NCBI GenBank assembly: GCA_944342055.1 | Contig: CALVME010000095.1 | Span: 1 to 46,136, forward strand | Direction: 5' to 3' | DNA length: 46,136 nucleotides | Origin: an uncultured Clostridia bacterium | Lineage (GTDB): Bacteria; Bacillota; Clostridia; Christensenellales; Borkfalkiaceae | In this document: piece by piece, positions 23,693-31,240 of the stretch | How the letters are laid out: every line of letters begins with the position of its first letter | How positions within the stretch are numbered: the stretch's first letter is position 1 | Translations under genes and position numbers: made by a program | Notes under the pieces: model-generated | What the model was told of the DNA's origin: nothing | The model's input: only the letters and a program-made list of their open reading frames with translations | Database searches by the model: none

Positions 23693-24406
23693 ATGACGGA
23701 AGAAAACGCAACTCGGTTTATACGCAGTTACAACCGGATCGAATCCTATCTGCGCGGCAGATACAGCCTCAAGGTTTCACAGTCCTTTACCGATCTCATC
23801 AAGCGTTGCACCGATCTCAATATTACGGTGCGCCGCTATGCGGATCTGCTCATCGACTACGGCAAGTTGCGCAATGCGATCGTGCACAAAGACACCGAAG
23901 AGCATTATATCGCCTATCCTTGCGACGACGTGGTGGATATGATCGAGAAGATCGAACGCGAACTTTGTTCTCCGCCTTCCGTTCTGCAGGTCACAAACAA
24001 AAAAATCATCTATGTATATGCCGATTCAACGATCAAGACGGCGATCCTTGCGTTTTCGGAATACAAAGTACGCACGCTTCCCGTTTACGACCATGGGAAG
24101 ATGATCGGTGCGATCAACGTGAGAAAGCTTGTTGCCTGCATCAGCCGCGCGATCGAAGAAGGATGGGATCTGAACGAGTACGTTCTCAAAAAACATTGCG
24201 GCGACGTCATTGAATTGGAAGATCTGAAATCGTACGCTTTCCTTGACAAAAACGCCTCTGTCGTGGACGCCTTTACTGCGTTCGAAAAGCGTCAGATCCT
24301 GGCACTCTTCATAACCGAAAACGGACAGCTCGGCGAAAAAATTCTCACCATGGTCACGACATCGGATTTCCCGCATCTGAACAAATATATGGAGATGTAT
24401 CGGTGA
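23693..24406 (+). CDS. CBS-domain protein with an HEPN-like Rx4H N-terminus
   Basis: 237 residues. Residues 1-92 are helical and include DYGKLRNAIVHKD, an R-N-x3-H arrangement (Arg60, His65) matching the Rx4-6H motif of HEPN nucleases. Residues about 95-150 (VLQVTNKKIIYVYADSTIKTAILAFSEYKVRTLPVYDHGKMIGAI) and 165-235 (DVIELEDLKSYAFLDKNASVVDAFTAFE) are a CBS pair, which usually binds adenosyl ligands. A GAGGGG site precedes ATG. The stop overlaps the GTG of the CCA-adding enzyme, so the pair is coupled. Whether the HEPN-like part is catalytic is unknown; a tRNA link is inferred only from the neighbour. Confidence 0.75.
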   Translation: MTEENATRFIRSYNRIESYLRGRYSLKVSQSFTDLIKRCTDLNITVRRYADLLIDYGKLRNAIVHKDTEEHYIAYPCDDVVDMIEKIERELCSPPSVLQVTNKKIIYVYADSTIKTAILAFSEYKVRTLPVYDHGKMIGAINVRKLVACISRAIEEGWDLNEYVLKKHCGDVIELEDLKSYAFLDKNASVVDAFTAFEKRQILALFITENGQLGEKILTMVTTSDFPHLNKYMEMYR

Positions 24407-25740
24407 TCCTTCCCGAAGGCGTCTTATGGATTTTGAATCGGTTGGGCGCATATGAAACGTACCTCGTCGGCGGTTGCGTGCGGGACGCTTTGCGCGGCGA
24501 GGAGGTACACGATTATGACTTTTGCACCTCCGCCAAGCCCGACGAGCTTTTGCGCGTCTTTTCCGATTGCCGTACGCTGACGGTGGGATTGCAGCACGGA
24601 ACGGTAGGAGTGGTGCGCGAAGGAAAGAAATACGAGATCACGACGTTTCGGTCGGACGGAAAGTACGAAGACAACAGACACCCCGAAAGCGTCTCGTTCA
24701 CCTCTTCGATCGCGCAGGATCTGGCTCGCAGGGATTTTACCGTCAATGCAATGGCTTATCATCCTTCTTGCGGTTACATCGATCCCTATGGCGGCAGAGA
24801 GGATCTGAAAAAGGGAATTTTGCGCGCGGTCGGAGATCCCGATTTGCGATTTCGGGAGGACGCGCTCAGAATTTTGCGCGGCGTCCGATTTGCTTCCGTC
24901 TGCGGTTTTTCCGTGGAGAAAAATACCGAAGCCGCGATGTTGCGACAGAGAGGACTGATCGCGCATGTGTCTTCGGAACGGAAATATACAGAGCTTTGTG
25001 GCTTTCTCATGGGAAAGCATGTAACCGAGGCGGGACTTACCCATGCGCAAATCATTTTTGCCGCCCTTCCCGCCCTTGCGCCGATGTATCGGTTTGAACA
25101 ACACAGCAAATATCATGTGTACGACGTTTGGGAGCACACGATGCGCGCCGTCGGAGCGGGCAATCAATTGCCCGTACGCCTGGCACTGTTGTTTCACGAC
25201 AGCGGAAAACCCGCATGCTATACTTCGGAAAACGGCGTGGGACATTTTTACGGTCACGCCAAAATTTCTGCGAAAATCGCGAGAGAGACGCTGACAGATC
25301 TGAAGGCGGACAAAGCGACGGCTGATCGCGTTGAAAGTCTGGTCGCGCTGCACGATCACCCTGTGGACGGAGCGGACGAAAAACGCGTCAAAAGATTGCT
25401 CTCAAAAATCGGGAAAGAGGCTTTTCTGCAGCTGCTTGAAGTCAAGCGAGGGGACGCGATCGCACACGCCCCGTTCGCGTGTGAAGGTCGGTTGCGGGAA
25501 ATAGAGGGGTGTCTTTCTCTCTATCGCACGATCAAGGAACAGGAACAATGTTTCACTTTGAAACAGCTCGCCGTGAACGGGAACGATCTGCTTGCGCTCG
25601 GACTTCGAGGCAGACAGGTGGGTCTGGTTTTGCGCAAACTGCTCTCGCTCGTCATGGAGGGAAACCTGAAAAACGAACGCGGAGAATTATGTGATTTCGT
25701 TCGCAAAAACAAGGAAAACTTTGAAGGAAACATTGACTAA
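24403..25740 (+). CDS. cca: CCA tRNA nucleotidyltransferase with HD domain
   Basis: 445 residues from GTG 24403, overlapping the previous stop. The nucleotidyltransferase head has YLVGGCVRDALRG and HDYDF (catalytic Asp pair). LARRDFTVNAMAYHP and RFREDALRILRGVRFAS are the neck motifs that read CTP and ATP. The tail has an HD domain (HVYDVWEHTMRAV, LLFHDSGKP, GHAKISAKIARE). It repairs or adds the tRNA 3' CCA. All six tRNAs in this window already encode CCA, so repair is the likely main task. The stop lies inside the next promoter's -35 region. Confidence 0.93.
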   Translation: MILPEGVLWILNRLGAYETYLVGGCVRDALRGEEVHDYDFCTSAKPDELLRVFSDCRTLTVGLQHGTVGVVREGKKYEITTFRSDGKYEDNRHPESVSFTSSIAQDLARRDFTVNAMAYHPSCGYIDPYGGREDLKKGILRAVGDPDLRFREDALRILRGVRFASVCGFSVEKNTEAAMLRQRGLIAHVSSERKYTELCGFLMGKHVTEAGLTHAQIIFAALPALAPMYRFEQHSKYHVYDVWEHTMRAVGAGNQLPVRLALLFHDSGKPACYTSENGVGHFYGHAKISAKIARETLTDLKADKATADRVESLVALHDHPVDGADEKRVKRLLSKIGKEAFLQLLEVKRGDAIAHAPFACEGRLREIEGCLSLYRTIKEQEQCFTLKQLAVNGNDLLALGLRGRQVGLVLRKLLSLVMEGNLKNERGELCDFVRKNKENFEGNID

Positions 25741-25761
25741 CCGCAAAATCAATGGTATAAT
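25733..25761 (+). promoter_or_regulatory. Promoter of the arabinofuranosidase gene
   Basis: TTGACT (25733-25738, overlapping the cca stop), 17-base spacer, TATAAT (25756-25761) preceded by TGG. The leader is about 104 bases. Confidence 0.85.
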
Positions 25762-25843
25762 AGGCATAGGATTTTGGGCGGGAGAAAGAGAGGCGGTCCA
25801 ACGGCGCAACCACAACGCAATGCGACGGCCGCAGTCTCCGCGC

Positions 25844-25859
25844 GTAATAAAATTATTAC
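25844..25859. promoter_or_regulatory. 16-bp palindrome before the arabinofuranosidase SD
   Basis: A perfect GTAATAAAATTATTAC lies in the leader just before the ribosome site GAGG. Possible operator acting as a roadblock; binding protein unknown. Confidence 0.45.
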
Positions 25860-25871
25860 AGAGGTGCATTT

Positions 25872-28475
25872 ATGATTAAGTACAATCTCGATAAGAGAAA
25901 CCGCGGCGTGGCAGTCAGCCCGGAGCTGTACGGTCTCTTTTTTGAGGACATCAACGGATCGGCGGACGGCGGCATCAACGCTGAAATGATCATCAACAAT
26001 TCGTTTGAACACGAATATTACACTTATGATGATTTCAACTGCGAAGCGCCCGTACACGTCGCGTCGCAAAAGGGACTTTATTGGGACATATACGGCGCCG
26101 GTCCCCGTTATATCAGTACGGACGGCGGCATATCCCCCAACAATCCGTCCTACCTTTGTATGAGCGTAGGCGGGATCTATCACGTCGAAAATCCCGGCTT
26201 TGGCACGACCAGCGCATACGACCTTTACGGCATGGCGCTGGAAAAAGGCGAAACGTACCATTTCTCTATGTTCTTTAAGAAGCTCGGCTTCGTCGGAAAG
26301 GCAAAGGTCTTTGTCAAAGGACCTACGGGACTGCTTACGAGCGAAGCGGAGATCGAACTTTCGGGAAACGACGGTAGCTGGGAAAAGGTCGGTTGCTCCA
26401 TCGTCTCCAACGAAACGAAAATGGGGCGTCTTTGCATTATTTTTGAGGGCAACGGGACGATCGGCATCGATTATCTCTCTCTGATGCCGAATACCGTCTG
26501 GGGCGATCCCGACAAATACAGAAACGGTAAATTCTCGCCCAGACTTGTCAAAGTGCTTCAGGAATGCCATCCCAAATTTTTCCGCTTCCCCGGCGGATGC
26601 GTCGTGGAAGGCGACGTCGATTTTGAACATCAATACAAGTGGAGAAATACGGTAGGGCCCTTGGAACAGAGAAAGCAGATCTGCAACGTATGGCGCTATA
26701 TGCAGTCCTACGGCATCGGCTTTTATGAGTATTTCGCCCTTTGTGAGGATCTCGGCATGGCGCCTCTGCCCGTATTGCATTGCGGTCTTCTTTGCCAGAT
26801 CCGCATGGGCGAGCAGAGAAAGACAGGTTACCAGCGCATCATGCCCGGCACGCTCCAATTCCAGATCGAAGTCATCGACAACGTTGCGGATCTCCTTTAC
26901 TTTGCAAAAGGCGACGTAAACTCCGAGGATCCCAACGAAAAGTACTGGGCGAATGTCCGCGCAGAGATGGGCCATCCCGCTCCGTTCGATCTGAAATACG
27001 TCGGCATCGGCAACGAGAACTGGGGATACGAGTATTTTGACAACTTCTCGTCCTGCCTGCTCGGTCTGCAGCAGTACACCTATTGCGGCAAACAGACCGA
27101 TTTGCTCAAGAAATACGACATTACCGTGGTTACGTCTGCGGGCGTAGACATCCGCCCTCAGGATTCCAACGAATCATGGAAAGTCATCAACAAAAAATAT
27201 CGCGACATGATCGTGGACGAACACGTCTACAATTCCTTCCAGTGGTTCATCGACAATTCCAAGCGCTACGATTCCTATGACAGGGACGGCGCAAAAGTGT
27301 TTATGGGCGAGTACAGCGTTCATACGATGGCGGACGGCAGAGGTAGGCTCAACGGCGAGAACAACTTAAAGACCGCTCTCGGCGAAGCGGCGTTCCTGAC
27401 CGGATGCGAGAGAAACAGCGATGTGGTCAAAATGACGTGTTATGCGCCTCTGTTTGCAGCGACGAACAACTACCGCTGGACGCCCGATCTGATCTGGTTC
27501 AATCCCCGCGATATCATGCTTACCCCCAACTATTACGTTCAGCAGTTGTTTGCCGCCAACGTCGGAAAATATACGCTGACCGACGTCGCGCCCGTAGACA
27601 AAGACAACAGCGGCGGACTGTTGATCGGCGGACACAGAACGTCCAGCGCCGTGAGAAGCGTTACGGTCAAGTCGCTCGCAACGGGAGAAATTCTGTATGC
27701 GCATTCCTTCCGCGACGGACTCGGCGACTGGAAGGTTTATCCCAACTGCAAGGGCGGATATATCAATGAAGCAGGCGAACTGGTAATCGAACAATCCGAA
27801 GCGTTTAACGGCTACTACTATGACGCGCAGAAGTTCGGCAATTGCGAAGTCGAGATCGATTTTAAGAGACTTGGCGGCGAACAGAGCTTTATCGCAGGCG
27901 TCGGCGTGGCAGACATCCGCGACGCAGGCACGATGGATTGCGCAGGTTTCTCGATTTCCTGCCAGTACGGCAAGAACCACAAGGGTTATGACGTATCGTT
28001 CGACAAACGCGTCGATTTCATTCGCACCGTATGCGAGATGATGGGCAAAGATAAATTCATCGGCTATAGCGCAAACGGCAACAGGATCAAGCTCATCTAC
28101 ACGGAAGACAAATTTACCGCGTACATCTTCAAGCATGGCGAATGGCATGAGATTCTCGACAAAAACATTTGGAAAGTAAACGAGAGAGTCTTCCAGTCTG
28201 CGACCTTCGGAGACGACGGGAAAATTTATCTCAAGTGCGTCAACGTATCCGGAGAGCAGCAACTCATCGAGGCGGATATCAAGCATTTCGGAGAAAAGAC
28301 AAAAGCGCACGTCTATACGTTGCACGACGAAGATCCGCTCGTGATCAATGAAATCGGATTCCGTCAGGGCGTCAAATACAATATCGCGCCCGTTGAGACG
28401 GACATCCGCATCGAAGACAATAAGTTACACTATCGCCTGAGCGACAACAGCGTCACGATCTTTGTCATCGAATAA
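25872..28475 (+). CDS. GH51 alpha-L-arabinofuranosidase
   Basis: 867 residues, no signal peptide, so probably cytoplasmic. The family start SPELYGLFFEDINGSADGGINAEMI is followed by a carbohydrate-binding-like insert (about 85-205). The catalytic barrel has FFRFPGGCVVEGD, the acid/base Glu382 in GNENWG and the nucleophile Glu480 in KVFMGEYSVH. A beta-rich C-terminal region (about 600-860) resembles a concanavalin/LamG-like module plus the usual end strands. It removes terminal arabinofuranosyl units from arabinoxylan or arabinan oligosaccharides. It has its own promoter and a palindrome in its leader. Longer than minimal GH51 (about 500) because of the two added modules. Confidence 0.9.
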   Translation: MIKYNLDKRNRGVAVSPELYGLFFEDINGSADGGINAEMIINNSFEHEYYTYDDFNCEAPVHVASQKGLYWDIYGAGPRYISTDGGISPNNPSYLCMSVGGIYHVENPGFGTTSAYDLYGMALEKGETYHFSMFFKKLGFVGKAKVFVKGPTGLLTSEAEIELSGNDGSWEKVGCSIVSNETKMGRLCIIFEGNGTIGIDYLSLMPNTVWGDPDKYRNGKFSPRLVKVLQECHPKFFRFPGGCVVEGDVDFEHQYKWRNTVGPLEQRKQICNVWRYMQSYGIGFYEYFALCEDLGMAPLPVLHCGLLCQIRMGEQRKTGYQRIMPGTLQFQIEVIDNVADLLYFAKGDVNSEDPNEKYWANVRAEMGHPAPFDLKYVGIGNENWGYEYFDNFSSCLLGLQQYTYCGKQTDLLKKYDITVVTSAGVDIRPQDSNESWKVINKKYRDMIVDEHVYNSFQWFIDNSKRYDSYDRDGAKVFMGEYSVHTMADGRGRLNGENNLKTALGEAAFLTGCERNSDVVKMTCYAPLFAATNNYRWTPDLIWFNPRDIMLTPNYYVQQLFAANVGKYTLTDVAPVDKDNSGGLLIGGHRTSSAVRSVTVKSLATGEILYAHSFRDGLGDWKVYPNCKGGYINEAGELVIEQSEAFNGYYYDAQKFGNCEVEIDFKRLGGEQSFIAGVGVADIRDAGTMDCAGFSISCQYGKNHKGYDVSFDKRVDFIRTVCEMMGKDKFIGYSANGNRIKLIYTEDKFTAYIFKHGEWHEILDKNIWKVNERVFQSATFGDDGKIYLKCVNVSGEQQLIEADIKHFGEKTKAHVYTLHDEDPLVINEIGFRQGVKYNIAPVETDIRIEDNKLHYRLSDNSVTIFVIE

Positions 28476-28483
28476 ATGAAAGG

Positions 28484-28523
28484 ACAAACAGAGCTCTCAC
28501 ATCATGCGAGAGCTTCTGTTTGT
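28484..28523 (+). promoter_or_regulatory. Strong hairpin between the arabinofuranosidase and ABC-F genes
   Basis: ACAAACAGAGCTCTC pairs with its complement through one bulged T, around a 9-base loop. No U run follows, so it is not a typical terminator. It lies 20 bases before the SD of the ABC-F gene and may stabilise mRNA ends or act in regulation. Confidence 0.55.
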
Positions 28524-28553
28524 GTATCAGGCGACTCGATTTTAGGAGGAAGT

Positions 28554-30134
28554 ATGTTACAAGTCAACAACGTGAGCCTGCAGTACGGCAGCAAAAAACT
28601 GTTTGAAGACGTCAATCTGAAATTCACCAAGGGCAACTGCTACGGGATCATCGGCGCAAACGGCGCAGGAAAATCTACTTTTTTGAAAGTTCTTTCCGGA
28701 GAGATCGAGCCGAACCGCGGCGACGTTACGATGGATAAAGACGAGCGGATGTCCGTTTTGCAGCAAAATCAGAACGCCTACGACGATCAGACCGTATTGC
28801 GCACCGTCATGCTCGGGCATAAACGTTTGGTCGAGATCATGGATGAAAAAGAGGCTCTGTATGCAAAAGAGAATTTTTCGGATGAAGACGGCGTGCGGGC
28901 TTCCGATCTGGAGAGCGAATTTGCCGAGCTCGGCGGCTGGGACGCCGAGACGCAGGCGCAAATGCTGTTGAGCGCTTTGGATATTTCTTCGGAATATTAC
29001 GATACTTTGATGGCGGATATGGACGCGAAGCAGAAAGTCAAGGTTCTGTTGGCGCAGGCGTTATTCGGCGATCCCGATATCCTTTTGCTGGACGAGCCCA
29101 CCAACAATCTCGACATCAAAACGACGCGTTGGCTGGAAAACTATCTGATGGATTTCGAAAACGTCATCATCATCGTTTCGCACAACCGCCATTTCCTGAA
29201 CAAAGTCTGCACAAACATCTGCGACGTAGATTTCGGCAAAATCAGCATGTTTGTGGGCAACTATGATTTCTGGTATCAGACGAGCCAGCTGATGGCTCGG
29301 CAGATGCGAGATCAGAACAAAAAAGCGGAACAACGCGCCAAAGAGCTACAGGAATTTATTGCGAGATTCTCAGCAAACGCTTCTAAATCCAAACAAGCAA
29401 CGGCAAGAAAGAAAGAGCTGGAAAAACTCACGATCAACGATTTCAAACCGTCGCTTCGCAAATATCCGTTCATCGATTTCAAATTTGAACGCGAAATCGG
29501 CAACGACATTCTCTACGTCGAAAATCTGACCAAGAAAGGCTATTTTGAGAATGTAAGCTTCAGCGTACAGAAAGGGGATAAAATCTTATTTTTGAGCGAA
29601 AAAAGCACCGTCACCACCATGCTGTTTGAAATTCTCATGGGCAGAGAACAGCCAGACAGCGGCTCAGTGCGTTGGGGCAAGACGATCAACGTATCCTATT
29701 TCCCGCAGAACAACGCGGAATATTTCGTCGGATGCAATCTCACTTTGGTGCAATGGCTGTCGCAGTTTTCCAAAGATCATTACGAGGAGTATCTGCGCGG
29801 CTGGCTCGGACGCATGCTCTTCTCCGGCGAGGAGGCGCTCAAAGAGGCGAAAGTGCTTTCGGGCGGCGAAAAAGTACGCTGCATGCTCGCAAAGATGATG
29901 CTGGAGGGCGGCAACTTCCTGATTTTCGACGATCCGACCAATCACCTCGATCTCGAATCCATCACTTCTCTCAACAACGGCATGAGCGCCTTCAAGGGTT
30001 GCATGCTCTTCACCTCTCACGATCAGGAGCTGATGAACACAGTCGGCAATCGAATCATACAGATCGAAAATACCAAAGTTTACGACAAAAATATCACTTA
30101 CGACGAATATCTCGACGCGACGGTGGAAGCGTAA
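28554..30134 (+). CDS. ABC-F family ATPase (YkpA/YbiT type)
   Basis: 526 residues from ATG 28554, which has AGGAGG 6 bases upstream; the longer frame from 28476 adds no homology. The first cassette has Walker A GANGAGKST (34-42) and LLLDEPTNNLD. The second has SGGEKVRCMLAKMML, FDDPTNHLD and the switch SHDQEL. A basic linker joins them (KSKQATARKKELEKL). Two motifs are degenerate: the first cassette has ADMDAKQKVK instead of LSGGE, and the second has LSEKSTVTT instead of a Walker A with Lys. YkpA/YbiT-type proteins also vary there. ABC-F proteins act on ribosomes and are not transporters. The subgroup does not indicate drug resistance. Confidence 0.88.
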   Translation: MLQVNNVSLQYGSKKLFEDVNLKFTKGNCYGIIGANGAGKSTFLKVLSGEIEPNRGDVTMDKDERMSVLQQNQNAYDDQTVLRTVMLGHKRLVEIMDEKEALYAKENFSDEDGVRASDLESEFAELGGWDAETQAQMLLSALDISSEYYDTLMADMDAKQKVKVLLAQALFGDPDILLLDEPTNNLDIKTTRWLENYLMDFENVIIIVSHNRHFLNKVCTNICDVDFGKISMFVGNYDFWYQTSQLMARQMRDQNKKAEQRAKELQEFIARFSANASKSKQATARKKELEKLTINDFKPSLRKYPFIDFKFEREIGNDILYVENLTKKGYFENVSFSVQKGDKILFLSEKSTVTTMLFEILMGREQPDSGSVRWGKTINVSYFPQNNAEYFVGCNLTLVQWLSQFSKDHYEEYLRGWLGRMLFSGEEALKEAKVLSGGEKVRCMLAKMMLEGGNFLIFDDPTNHLDLESITSLNNGMSAFKGCMLFTSHDQELMNTVGNRIIQIENTKVYDKNITYDEYLDATVEA

Positions 30135-30150
30135 CCGACACAATCCGACA

Positions 30151-30207
30151 TTATTGTACAAAAATATAGCTTTATTGTACAATAATAAGTTGAATTTTGT
30201 ACAATAA
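30151..30207. promoter_or_regulatory. Three evenly spaced TTATTGTACAATAA-type sites upstream of the Spo0A-like gene
   Basis: The central site is a perfect 14-bp palindrome (30172-30185). A left copy has the half TTATTGTACAA (30151-30161) and a right copy has GTACAATAA preceded by ATTTT (30194-30207). The GTAC centres are 21 and 22 bases apart, two helical turns, so three bound proteins would line up on one face of the DNA. The last site ends 3 bases before the -35 box. Confidence 0.7.
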
Positions 30208-30210
30208 TGC

Positions 30211-30239
30211 TTTACTCTTTTTTACGCATGTGCTATAAT
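30211..30239 (+). promoter_or_regulatory. Promoter of the Spo0A-like gene
   Basis: TTTACT (30211-30216), 17-base spacer, TATAAT (30234-30239) preceded by TGC. The SD AAGGAGAG lies before ATG 30269. Confidence 0.8.
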
Positions 30240-30268
30240 AGCCATATCACAGCGTAAGGAGAGACATT

Positions 30269-31036
30269 ATGAAGACAATCAAATTAGTTTTGCTCGATGT
30301 AAACGAAGATACGCTTGCGGATTATGCGGATTATTTCGGGCACAAAGAAAACTATGAAGTGTGTGCGTCGGCAAACGACGGAGCGGAAGGAATCAAAGCC
30401 ATCGAAGTCCATAAGCCCGATTTTGTGATTTTGAATCTGACGCTCAAGGGGATCGACGGATTCGGCGTCATGGAGGAGATCAAGCGCAGAGAGATCAGAA
30501 CGGAATTTATTGTTCTCGGCTTGTTCGGCGACGATTCCATCATCAACCGCGTCATGTCGCGCGGAGCGAGGTATTACCTGATCAAACCCGTCTCCGCGGA
30601 AATCATCGATGCCCGCATCGCGGACATTCTGAGCGAAACCAACAAAAGCGCATATGCGGAAGGCGTCAGAGAAAAGAAGCGAGCGACCTCGATCGACGAA
30701 AAGATCAGCTCCATATTTATTTCCATCGGCATTCCTCCGCACATCAAGGGATACAATTATCTGCGCGAAGGAATCAAGATGGCGGTAAGCGAGCCTTCCC
30801 TCATCAATAACGTCACAAAAATGCTCTATCCTCGCATTGCCGAACGTTATGATACTACGGCGAGCAAAGTGGAGCGCGCCATCCGTCACGCCATCGAAGT
30901 CGCCTGGAATCGGGGAAGGGTGGACGCGATCAATGCAATTTTCGGCGTCCGCGTCTACATCGGCAACGAAAAACCGACAAACAGCGAGTTCATTGCGCTT
31001 GTCGCGGACAAGCTGATCTTAGAGTCATATATGTGA
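30269..31036 (+). CDS. spo0A: Spo0A-family response regulator with a degenerate receiver
   Basis: 255 residues, normal Spo0A length. The C-terminal effector (about 145-255) is strongly conserved: IGIPPHIKGYNYLREGI, NNVTKMLYPRIAERYDTTASKVERAIRHAIEVAWNRG and KPTNSEFIALVADKL. The receiver is altered. The phospho-acceptor site reads VILNLTLKG, so Asp is Asn56 where Spo0A has LDxxMP. The acidic pair is Asp10-Val11 rather than Asp-Asp, and the Thr switch position is Gly84 (VLGLFGDD). Lys106 in LIKPVS is kept. The protein probably works without phosphoryl transfer or is controlled by another signal. It has its own promoter behind three operator-like sites and its own terminator. Confidence 0.9.
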   Translation: MKTIKLVLLDVNEDTLADYADYFGHKENYEVCASANDGAEGIKAIEVHKPDFVILNLTLKGIDGFGVMEEIKRREIRTEFIVLGLFGDDSIINRVMSRGARYYLIKPVSAEIIDARIADILSETNKSAYAEGVREKKRATSIDEKISSIFISIGIPPHIKGYNYLREGIKMAVSEPSLINNVTKMLYPRIAERYDTTASKVERAIRHAIEVAWNRGRVDAINAIFGVRVYIGNEKPTNSEFIALVADKLILESYM

Positions 31037-31058
31037 TGGTTACAAAGCCCGATTTATA

Positions 31059-31086
31059 AAGTCCGCCGTGAACGGCGGACTTTTTT
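31059..31086 (+). terminator. Terminator of the Spo0A-like gene
   Basis: An 11-bp stem AAGTCCGCCGT and complement, tight loop, then a T run. Confidence 0.9.
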
Positions 31087-31182
31087 GCGTTGACGGTGCA
31101 TACAAAAGCAGTTTAATTGTTATTTTGAGTGAAAAAACAAGTCAAATCTGTCGAATGATGCAAAAAAAATACACAGAAGCCC

Positions 31183-31211
31183 TTGAAATTATTACAAAAA
31201 TTTGTTATCAT
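31183..31211 (+). promoter_or_regulatory. Promoter of the acyltransferase/GltS-like operon
   Basis: TTGAAA (31183-31188), 17-base spacer, TATCAT (31206-31211) preceded by TGT. Confidence 0.65.
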
Positions 31212-31240
31212 ATAAAAGATATCGGAAGGGGTATTTGTTT

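Noticed and set aside
28476..28553. N-terminal 26-residue extension of the ABC-F protein from ATG 28476
   Set aside because: It has no SD, contains the hairpin sequence and has no homology, while ATG 28554 has AGGAGG.
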